IMG/VR virus record: IMGVR_UViG_3300048065_000257
Location: 1-35,870 of that record
Origin: a virus
Strand: one strand, 5' to 3'
Length of the DNA: 35,870 bases
Positions 30,374 through 35,870 of the stretch are shown here, piece after piece. Below the pieces are notes generated by a model. That model ran no database searches, had not been told where the DNA came from, and saw nothing but the letters and a program-made list of their open reading frames with translations. Position 1 is the stretch's first letter; the number at the start of each line of letters is the position of its first letter. The position numbers were made by a program, and so were the translations under genes.

Positions 30374-30799
30374 TCACTTAACGTGTAATGACATCGGTTT
30401 AAGGTCGTCAGTATCAAAGTAAACAAATTCATCACAAAGACTAATCCTAGTGACTCCTCTCATTATTAAACCTCTTACTAACTTTAATCTTTTCATATTA
30501 TTTATGATTCTAATTTTAACACCTAATCCAACTCTATGTGGATTTTTACTTGTTAATGCTATTCTGTCTGCATGAGACTTACAAGTATATGCTAACTTTA
30601 TATCAAACCTCATTCTTTCTTCCTGTGCTATCTCATCTAATATAAACACAGGTAATCTTTCCATAAGATTCTTTCCTGTCTTAATACTACAACGCCCACA
30701 TTTACACATAAATTGAGACCAAAGTAACTTTCTTAACCCCTCTTTATCTTCCTCTTCACTATATCCTATCTCATATTGTGGGCGATGTAATAATGACAT
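30374..30799 (-). CDS. Degenerate M15-peptidase-like protein, 141 aa
   Basis: The layout follows peptidase M15: 'FMCKCGRC' (30-37), 'LPVFILDEIAQE' (49-60), 'YTCKSHADRIALTSKNPHRVGLGVKIRI' (71-98), 'EFVYFDTDD' (124-132). In active members the zinc ligands are His and Asp of 'SxHxxGxAxD' and a later His in 'HxD'. Here His88 remains, but the Asp position is Lys95 and the late His is Tyr127. Two of three ligands are therefore lost, so peptidase activity is unlikely. It is a lone unit with its own -7 element and terminator, next to a divergent ncRNA promoter. It may be a binding or regulatory protein. Confidence 0.6.
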   Translation of the reverse strand: MSLLHRPQYEIGYSEEEDKEGLRKLLWSQFMCKCGRCSIKTGKNLMERLPVFILDEIAQEERMRFDIKLAYTCKSHADRIALTSKNPHRVGLGVKIRIINNMKRLKLVRGLIMRGVTRISLCDEFVYFDTDDLKPMSLHVK

Positions 30800-30806
30800 A
30801 ACAATA

Positions 30807-30814
30807 CAAATATA
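30807..30814 (-). promoter_or_regulatory. Candidate -7 element of unit A
   Basis: TATATTTG on the minus strand (30814-30807), only 7 nt before the ATG at 30799, so the transcript would be nearly leaderless. The upstream -33 region is a T run with no TTG. Confidence 0.35.
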
Positions 30815-30869
30815 TTATATATATACGTTATAAAAAAATACTAGTTATTAACATTGTTTATAAGTTTAC

Positions 30870-30900
30870 TTGACTTTACATGAAAAATGTAGTAACTTTG
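30870..30900 (+). promoter_or_regulatory. Consensus promoter driving a plus-strand RNA
   Basis: TTG at 30870-30872, 20-nt spacer, TAACTTTG at 30893-30900, a full match to TTG/TAnnTTTG. Expected start is near 30906. It points against every gene around it. Confidence 0.75.
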
Positions 30901-30905
30901 CTTCA

Positions 30906-31041
30906 ACTTTATAAAGACAGCCACAAGGCTCACAAAGCCGAAGTGGCAATATTGTCTTCCGTATAAATCAAGTATTTCTATGAAATACGATTTCTACTCT
31001 CTACAAAGTCAATGTATACAGGATAGCTATGTTTTATAGCC
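30906..31041 (+). ncRNA. Structured non-coding RNA on the plus strand, about 135 nt
   Basis: No ORF of note. Hairpin 1 has three nested helices: AAGACA/UGUCUU (30914-30919 with 30953-30958), GCCAC/GUGGC (30920-30924 with 30943-30947) and GGCU/AGCC (30927-30930 with 30936-30939). Hairpin 2 is a compound stem: AAAUC/GAUUU (30965-30969 with 30989-30993) stacked on GUAUUUC/GAAAUAC (30972-30978 with 30982-30988) with loop UAU. A third hairpin, GCUAU-GUUUU-AUAGC (31026-31040), closes the region. No clear terminator follows, so it may read on as antisense to the holin gene at 31087. Folded by eye; no known RNA family recognised. Confidence 0.65.
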
Positions 31042-31072
31042 AAAAAAGGGGCTTAATGTTAAACAAACCCCC
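31042..31072 (-). terminator. Terminator after the holin gene (late operon end)
   Basis: Minus strand: GGGG/CCCC stem (CCCC 31069-31072 with GGGG 31048-31051 on the plus strand) with a long AT loop, then a 6-T tract (31047-31042). The loop is part of a TTAAAC element. Confidence 0.6.
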
Positions 31073-31083
31073 TAATATTAAAC
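31048..31083 (+). repeat. Two TTAAAC elements behind the holin gene
   Basis: G4-7nt-TTAAAC (31048-31064) and C5-5nt-TTAAAC (31068-31083), starts 19 nt apart. They form a tract-paired hairpin as in the cluster at 21.2 kb. The element ends 3 nt before the holin stop codon at 31087. Confidence 0.75.
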
Positions 31084-31086
31084 AAA

Positions 31087-31563
31087 CTATTTCTTCCAGT
31101 TCTTGGTAATTTTCTCAGCACTTCTTGCACCAAAATAACCACCATAAACAAGTAATAGTAATGAAGATAGTAAATCTATCCAGTTAGAAGCTATTTTAAA
31201 GCCTTCTAAGGAACTATCTAGTATTATGTATATAAACAAGGTCAATGTTAAAAAAGCTAGGCTTAGAGGTCTTATATTTTTACTTAGCCAACTATCAGAA
31301 TTCATATCTGCTTCCCAACGTTTTGTTGACTCTTGCATTTCAATCATATCATATCTTAGCTCTTCTAGTAATAACTCTTTATCAGCTTCGCTGAGTTGTT
31401 TATTACCTTCTATTTTACCTGCAAGTTCTTTTAACTGTTCAATACCAGTTATACCTCCAGCTATAGATAATATATCTGGTGCTACTTCTTTACCTTGTTT
31501 AACTAACCAACGTAATGCATCACCTACTCTTGTTGTACCGTTCTTTTTCTTATAATCACCCAT
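31087..31563 (-). CDS. Holin of the 3-TM (GTA holin-like) superfamily, 158 aa
   Basis: The first 95 residues are soluble and helical ('GKIEGNKQLSEADKELLLEELRYDMIEMQESTKRWEADM'). These are followed by 'SWLSKNIRPLSLAFLTLTLFIYIILD' and a further pair of hydrophobic segments ('NWIDLLSSLLLLVYGGYFGARSAEKITK'). This soluble half plus 'SWLxKxIRPL' and 2-3 membrane helices matches the GTA_holin_3TM family, which makes the hole for endolysin release. Overlaps the endolysin gene by 8 nt. Confident on family, inferred on timing. Confidence 0.8.
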   Translation of the reverse strand: MGDYKKKNGTTRVGDALRWLVKQGKEVAPDILSIAGGITGIEQLKELAGKIEGNKQLSEADKELLLEELRYDMIEMQESTKRWEADMNSDSWLSKNIRPLSLAFLTLTLFIYIILDSSLEGFKIASNWIDLLSSLLLLVYGGYFGARSAEKITKNWKK

Positions 31564-31930
31564 TCCACCTTGCTTTAGTTTTTCTTATATCATAATGTAC
31601 AAACGTATCATACAAACCTAAACCACCTTGTAGCATATGCCCCATATCTATTAAGTCCTCTATAATTACAAACACCTCTGCTGGTTTTAAACTCTGTATA
31701 GTTATATCAGCAGCTTTACCTAACATATGCTGTGATTTTTTAGATGAGCCAGATATTTTAGCATTATACTCTGGACATCTATAACCACTATTAATAGTTA
31801 TAGGTCTACCAGTATAATCTCTAAGAAATTGTAATTGACTAGCAAGTTTAATTATGTTTTCATACACCTTTAAAGGCATATCACAACCACACTTGCACTT
31901 GAATTCTTTTAACTTAAAGTTCTTTGTCAT
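31556..31930 (-). CDS. Endolysin, M15 (D-Ala-D-Ala carboxypeptidase-type) peptidase, 124 aa
   Basis: Start at 31930 ('MTKNFKLKEFKCKCGCD') rather than 31972, as it fits the family length and the overlap with the upstream gene. The zinc-binding motif 'SQHMLGKAADI' gives His68 and Asp75, and 'FVHYD' gives His112. 'INSGYRCPEYN' (46-56) is the substrate-site segment. It would cut peptide cross-links of host peptidoglycan at lysis. No signal peptide, so it needs the holin encoded next. Its start overlaps the upstream small TM gene by 17 nt. Confidence 0.85.
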   Translation of the reverse strand: MTKNFKLKEFKCKCGCDMPLKVYENIIKLASQLQFLRDYTGRPITINSGYRCPEYNAKISGSSKKSQHMLGKAADITIQSLKPAEVFVIIEDLIDMGHMLQGGLGLYDTFVHYDIRKTKARWNG

Positions 31931-32078
31931 TCTTTTTATGATTAGCGTATATCTTTTGGAGTGTATATACAATAGAAGCCAATAACAGTATAACCTTTAA
32001 ACTGTTCTCAACATGAGTAAAGCTAACACCTAAAGTGATAGCATTTAAACAAGCTACTTTCAAATCGCTTAGGCTCAT
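31914..32078 (-). CDS. Small one-TM protein, possible second holin, 54 aa
   Basis: ATG 32078 overlaps the preceding stop (ATGA); TAA 31914-31916. The N-terminus is mildly amphipathic ('MSLSDLKVACLNAITLGVSFT'), one membrane helix follows ('VILLLASIVYTLQKIYA'), and the tail is basic ('NHKKNDKEL'). That is the layout of small class II/III holins, and it directly precedes the endolysin gene. Two holin-like genes flank the endolysin, so one may be an antiholin or regulator. Function inferred. Confidence 0.55.
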   Translation of the reverse strand: MSLSDLKVACLNAITLGVSFTHVENSLKVILLLASIVYTLQKIYANHKKNDKEL

Positions 32079-32173
32079 ATCATTAAACTCTTTAATAGGT
32101 TATTCCATTTAAGTATAAGCCAAAACTTAAACTCTTCTAATTTATCTGCTAAATATCTTAATCCTTTTATCAT
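32075..32173 (-). CDS. Small amphipathic peptide, 32 aa
   Basis: ATG 32173 to TGA 32075-32077, overlapping the next ATG. 'MIKGLRYLADKLEEFKFWLILKW' may lie at the membrane. It begins 3 nt after the stop of the 110-aa gene. Support is from spacing; function unknown. Confidence 0.4.
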   Translation of the reverse strand: MIKGLRYLADKLEEFKFWLILKWNNLLKSLMI

Positions 32174-32175
32174 TT

Positions 32176-32508
32176 TTATATTTTATTATTTTGATAATCT
32201 ATTCCGTAAAAACTATGTACTCCGTTACCATCAGAAATAGTAACTGCACTTGACTTCCATCCGTATGGGTGTTCTTCTAATCCTTTCCAAGCTACATCTA
32301 AATGGTATTTATCACTTAATACTGGTGCTTTAGTTTCGTTACCTTCTTCATCATACTCTCCTTGCTCTAAAACAATATGTCCTAATTTTACAATAGCGTG
32401 TCCGTGAGTTGGGTATTCGTTACCATCTTCATCAGTATCTGTACCAAGAGATTTTATCTTGCTTAAGGCAGTAGCCTCATCCTTGAACTCGTATTTTCCG
32501 ATTTTCAT
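32176..32508 (-). CDS. Fibre-associated accessory protein, 110 aa (paralogue of 33759-34130)
   Basis: Shares with the 123-aa protein the order 'KY.F....A..KI..LG.DEDGN.THGHAIV.LG.IVLE.G.YDE.G.E..APVLSD.YH.DV.W'. Each follows directly on a fibre gene, so fibre plus accessory gene form a cassette. Similar proteins occur in many Bacteroidota phages without known role. A fibre chaperone or tail-tip part is the obvious guess. Confidence 0.6.
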   Translation of the reverse strand: MKIGKYEFKDEATALSKIKSLGTDTDEDGNEYPTHGHAIVKLGHIVLEQGEYDEEGNETKAPVLSDKYHLDVAWKGLEEHPYGWKSSAVTISDGNGVHSFYGIDYQNNKI

Positions 32509-32509
32509 A

Positions 32510-33757
32510 TTATGTTGTTAATTCTGTTAATTCTGCATCTGTTAATGCTGTATCGTAATATCTTAAATCTTTTACTTTTCCGTAAAAATTAGAATTTGCT
32601 CCACTCTCTCCAAATTTTAAATCATTAAGAGTTGAACTTGGAAAAGTTGTAGCATTTGTGTCGGTAGCTACTTCAACACCATCAATCCATAAAGCATAAT
32701 CATTAACTTTATATTTTAACGCACATTTGCTAAATAATGTTATATCTGTAACAGAAGCACTTAAAAAAGCAGTTTCAACATTACCAACACGATTAAACGC
32801 TTGTATAACATTACTTTGATTGTCATATTTTAAAACTAATCTGTTATTGTTGCTTCCATCTGATAAAGTAATGTGTCTATTTGTGCTATCATCAGCTAAA
32901 GCACTTATTTCAGCATATAGTACACCTTCTGAATCGTTAAATATAGTAGCATCTCCAGCATCTGTGCAAGTTTCTGCAAAGCGTGTTTGTGTTGATGTAG
33001 TAGTAGGAATAAACGAAGTTAAATTGTCTAACTCACATTGAGCACCCCACAAGTAAACACTTGAATCGCTTGACGAATCAGTACTATCTACTTGACCACT
33101 TAAACTTCTTGCTGAAAATAAACAAGCTAAAGTAGGGTAAGCATCTGTATTAAATTTAGCTGATAAACGATACCACCCATTACCATAATCCTCGTAGCTT
33201 GTGCTTTCTATTGTAAAGTTAGTACCAGATACTGATGTTGTAAAAGTCTTTGTACTAAATTGAAATATAATATCTGCTCTTGATGGATAAAAGCCTTGAC
33301 TCCTCATAGCAAAGAAATCTCCTACGTTTTGTTTAACAAAAACAGATAGTGTCATATCTAATTCACTTGATGTTGGTTTAGAAAATGACTTACTAACATA
33401 CGAAGCTAATGCAGAGTTTCTTGTTATAGTGTCTGCATTATATTCTCCACTTGGAGATATTTGACTATCAGAAGAAATTGTTATATTTACTTTACTCCAG
33501 TTATCAAAATCACTTGAATACGTTAGTCTGTTTGTGCTTTCATTCTCTAACAATAAAACTGGACAATCACTATTTAACCAATCTAATCTTGGTGTATCAT
33601 TAGATACCTCTTCTATAAGACCATCTTTACGGACTCTTGTAGAAAGACCATTAGCTCTGTCAAAAGTAAAATCTCCACTACCATCATTAGGTAATATAGA
33701 ATATACTTCTCCAGACTTATATCCGCTTGGTATTAATGCTAACTTTGGCTTTTGCAT
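32510..33757 (-). CDS. Tail fibre / LamG-like receptor-binding protein C, 415 aa
   Basis: N-terminal 'LALIPSGYKSGEVYSILPNDGSGDF' and 'STRVRKDGLIEE', then 'PRLDW' and 'CPVLLLENESTNRL' (about 57-85). A middle beta domain has 'YGNGWYRLSAKF', and the C-terminal LamG / concanavalin-like domain (about 260-415) ends 'YYDTALTDAELTELTT'. These ends are shared with fibres A and B, so it is a paralogue with a shorter middle. It probably recognises host glycans. Followed by the 110-aa accessory gene. Confidence 0.75.
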   Translation of the reverse strand: MQKPKLALIPSGYKSGEVYSILPNDGSGDFTFDRANGLSTRVRKDGLIEEVSNDTPRLDWLNSDCPVLLLENESTNRLTYSSDFDNWSKVNITISSDSQISPSGEYNADTITRNSALASYVSKSFSKPTSSELDMTLSVFVKQNVGDFFAMRSQGFYPSRADIIFQFSTKTFTTSVSGTNFTIESTSYEDYGNGWYRLSAKFNTDAYPTLACLFSARSLSGQVDSTDSSSDSSVYLWGAQCELDNLTSFIPTTTSTQTRFAETCTDAGDATIFNDSEGVLYAEISALADDSTNRHITLSDGSNNNRLVLKYDNQSNVIQAFNRVGNVETAFLSASVTDITLFSKCALKYKVNDYALWIDGVEVATDTNATTFPSSTLNDLKFGESGANSNFYGKVKDLRYYDTALTDAELTELTT

Positions 33758-33758
33758 A

Positions 33759-34130
33759 TTATTCTATTTCTTCTATTGGCTCTGGGAAAAACTCTGGATG
33801 TAATTCTTTACATTTTTCTGTCCATTCAGCTATTGCAGATGATGAACCAAAAACGTGTACTCCTACTGGTTTACACCATACTATTTGATTTTCCCAATCT
33901 TCACTTGGCTCTCCATCCCAAAGAACATCAACGTGGTAATCGTCAGATAATACTGGCGGAGTTATTTCCTCTCCATCTTCGTCATAAGTGCCATTTTCTA
34001 AAACAATATTACCTAATCTAACAATTGAATGGTTATGAGTAGGGTTTCCATCCTCATCAATACCTAAAGCATTGATTTTAGTTGTGGCTGAACTTTTACT
34101 GCCAAATTTGTATTTTCTAAATTTTTTCAT
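33759..34130 (-). CDS. Fibre-associated accessory protein, 123 aa (paralogue of 32176-32508)
   Basis: Starts 'MKKFRKYKFGSKSSATTKINALGIDEDGN', with 'VLSDDYHVDVLW' in the middle and a proline/glutamate-rich tail ('EFFPEPIEEIE') that the 110-aa paralogue lacks. Lies between fibres B and C with spacings of 1-2 nt. Function unknown; the fibre linkage is from genetic context. Confidence 0.6.
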   Translation of the reverse strand: MKKFRKYKFGSKSSATTKINALGIDEDGNPTHNHSIVRLGNIVLENGTYDEDGEEITPPVLSDDYHVDVLWDGEPSEDWENQIVWCKPVGVHVFGSSSAIAEWTEKCKELHPEFFPEPIEEIE

Positions 34131-34132
34131 AA

Positions 34133-35821
34133 TTATATAGTTGTTAAATCGTTTAGTTCTGCTTCAGTTAATTGCGTAGGGAAAAGCATCATCTTATTTA
34201 TTTTAATTTTTGTAGAGTTTAGGTTAGACCTAACAATTCTATTTAACTCGGCTGCAATACTTGCATCAATAGTGTTCGTATAAGATGTTCCGTTTACCGA
34301 AGTAATCAAATTTGTTCCGCTCCAAGAATACGCAATCTTTTTTCTTCCCACACTTAAACCAGTAATTGTGCGAAGATTGGTTTGTACATTATTTGCTCTT
34401 TGAATTACAACTATGTATGTTTCCGCAAATCTAAATCTTAAAGCGTATTCCAAAGCGGTAGTTCCTTTTATGTCGTATTGAACTGCTGTTGAATCATCAT
34501 CCTCTGCATCCAAAACCATTGTTCCTTGAGTAGATGTGATGAGATTATTTGATTGCAAGTTTAATAATTGATTGTCTTCACTATTCCTCGTTACACTTGT
34601 GCCATAGGTTGGAATATAACTTGTTGGGTATGCTGCATTAGATTCTGCTTGTAATCCGTAAATTTCAAATTGTGTTGCAGTAGATTGTTGAAGAAATGTT
34701 ACATACCATTGTTTTACAGTATGAGCAGTTCCATCATAAGAAATTGTTTTTTCTATTCGTTGCCAATCACCAGTAAAGGTAATATATTCTTGACTATTTA
34801 AAACGTATGGAGTTAATTCGTATCTCAAATGGACAGTTTCCCCTGAATTTCCTTTGATATAAAAACTATAAGACCAATCCACATTAATATCACTATTAGA
34901 AAAAGAAACTTGTATACCTACATTCCCACTAGTACCTGATACAAGTGTGCTATTTTGTAAACCTTCAGGACTTATACCATAATTATAAGTAATATTTGCA
35001 CCACCTCTAGCAAAAGGAATTCCATCTATACCCGAATTATGTGGATATTCACTTGATAAAACAAGATTCGTCCTTGTAGGTTCTAATAAGAGCGACGGAC
35101 AAGAAGCATCAGTATAATCTATTCTTGGAACATTGTCTGTAATACCACCATAAACTGCTGATGTAGTTGTTTCTTGATAGTCTCTTGCTACAAGTCCCTG
35201 CTCAAGTTGGGCATCTTGAATGTAGATTGAACCTGCAGTTGAAAAGTCTCCATCTCCTGTTACAGGATATATTCTAACTTCCGATAATACTTCATTAAAA
35301 ACCATATCGCAACGATACCATCCATTGCCTATTGATTCAATGCTAAAGTCAATTACGGAAGAATGTTTAGTGCCAAGTACACCATTGGTCAAGTCATAAT
35401 AAGCATACGGATTATTTGAAGAACCGATACCAAGAAGTCTAATCCAAGTCAAGGTATTTGCTTTCGCATAAATACTAAAGACTTGCACACCGCTTGTAGA
35501 TAAACCTTGTGCGTTTCGGCTAAAAGCCCCTCCTGTAAATTTAGTTAATAACCAAGCATCACTTGAGCCATCATATCCTGCTTGACCGCCAGTTACACTA
35601 ACATCAGTATTTACCCAAGCAGATTCGCTAAAGTCATTAGAATAGTTCAGCAGGTTACCTGTTTCCTTTTCTATTAATCCACTTTGATTAACACGAGTCG
35701 CACTTGTTGAACGTGAAAAAGAGAAATCCCCATCTCCGTTAATAGGTTTTTGACTGTATATTTTACTTGTTTTTGTCCCACTTGGGATTAATACTAAACT
35801 TGCTTTATCGTATGTACTCAT
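34133..35821 (-). CDS. Tail fibre / LamG-like receptor-binding protein B, 562 aa
   Basis: The largest complete fibre. N-terminal 'ASLVLIPSGTKTSKIYS', 'FSRSTSATRVNQSGLIEKE' (about 33-51), a first beta domain to about residue 215 ending 'QLEQGLVARDYQE', then 'PRIDY' and 'CPSLLLEPTRTNLVL' (about 235-255). A second carbohydrate-binding-like beta domain runs to about 400, and the C-terminal LamG-like domain ends 'LTEAELNDLTT'. Fibre A has the same order. The start lies 1 nt after the stop of the partial gene at the window edge. Confidence 0.8.
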   Translation of the reverse strand: MSTYDKASLVLIPSGTKTSKIYSQKPINGDGDFSFSRSTSATRVNQSGLIEKETGNLLNYSNDFSESAWVNTDVSVTGGQAGYDGSSDAWLLTKFTGGAFSRNAQGLSTSGVQVFSIYAKANTLTWIRLLGIGSSNNPYAYYDLTNGVLGTKHSSVIDFSIESIGNGWYRCDMVFNEVLSEVRIYPVTGDGDFSTAGSIYIQDAQLEQGLVARDYQETTTSAVYGGITDNVPRIDYTDASCPSLLLEPTRTNLVLSSEYPHNSGIDGIPFARGGANITYNYGISPEGLQNSTLVSGTSGNVGIQVSFSNSDINVDWSYSFYIKGNSGETVHLRYELTPYVLNSQEYITFTGDWQRIEKTISYDGTAHTVKQWYVTFLQQSTATQFEIYGLQAESNAAYPTSYIPTYGTSVTRNSEDNQLLNLQSNNLITSTQGTMVLDAEDDDSTAVQYDIKGTTALEYALRFRFAETYIVVIQRANNVQTNLRTITGLSVGRKKIAYSWSGTNLITSVNGTSYTNTIDASIAAELNRIVRSNLNSTKIKINKMMLFPTQLTEAELNDLTTI

Positions 35822-35822
35822 A

Positions 35823-35870
35823 TTATAATGTTGTTAATTCTATACATTCTTGGTCTGTTAATGCGGTTGG
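35823..35870 (-). CDS. C-terminal tail of a fibre gene cut by the window edge
   Basis: The minus-strand frame from the edge reads 'PTALTDQECIELTTL' then TAA (35825-35823). This is the same C-terminal signature as fibres B and C ('LT(D/E)AEL..LTT'). Fibre A at the other edge lacks exactly this part, so both may be one gene in a circular genome. The frames at the edges also agree. Confidence 0.7.
   Translation of the reverse strand, partial: PTALTDQECIELTTL

Noticed and set aside
31972-31972. The longer start of the endolysin at 31972
   Set aside because: It adds 14 residues with no family counterpart and a greater overlap with the upstream gene; 31930 fits the M15 N-terminus.

Overview
This window looks like almost the whole genome of a tailed, siphovirus-like phage that infects a member of the Bacteroidota, most likely a flavobacterium-type host. 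The DNA is AT-rich. Start codons have AT-rich leaders without a Shine-Dalgarno sequence. Several intergenic regions carry the Bacteroidota promoter form (TTTG or TTG, 18-20 nt, then TAnnTTTG). The phage genes are a large terminase, portal, capsid protease, major capsid protein, tape measure, M15 endolysin and 3-TM holin. I see no integrase, recognisable lysogeny repressor or DNA polymerase, so a virulent phage that uses the host polymerase is the simplest reading (inference).

Nearly every gene lies on the minus strand, so transcription runs from high to low coordinates. Terminators and promoters suggest five minus-strand units. (A) 30.8-30.4 kb is one gene, a degenerate M15-like protein. (B) 30.3-21.2 kb is the replication and recombination block (ERF annealing protein, SSB-like protein, RepA-like ATPase, RusA resolvase, sigma-like factor, phosphoesterase, PD-(D/E)XK-like protein, nucleotide hydrolase, FEN exonuclease, DnaA-domain-IV-like HTH protein), ending with the small and large terminase. 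(C) 20.8-19.7 kb and (D) 19.3-18.2 kb are small unknown genes. (E) from 17.8 kb downward is the late operon: tail chaperone with a frameshift, connectors, two large tail proteins, tape measure, protease, scaffold, capsid, tail tube, portal, adaptors and fibre. It probably continues across the window ends into 35.8-31.1 kb (fibres, holins, endolysin).

The left edge cuts a fibre gene that lacks its C-terminus. The right edge holds only the C-terminal tail of a fibre gene of the same kind. The genome is therefore probably circular or circularly permuted, with a few hundred bases missing between the ends.

The most unusual material is non-coding. (1) A bipartite repeat, a C4-5 tract then 6 nt then TTAAAC, or a G4-6 tract then 7 nt then TTAAAC, occurs 11 times in one orientation, only at the ends of units B, C, D and E. 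(2) Two consensus Bacteroidota promoters point against all the genes, at 17.88 and 30.87 kb, and drive apparently non-coding plus-strand RNAs. The one at 30.9-31.04 kb has nested helices. (3) The divergent promoter pair at 17.83-17.91 kb has one copy of the repeat on each promoter, as an operator would. (4) The late operon has a structured leader of about 340 nt. (5) The first late gene has a T9 slippery run that opens an 88-residue -1 frame.
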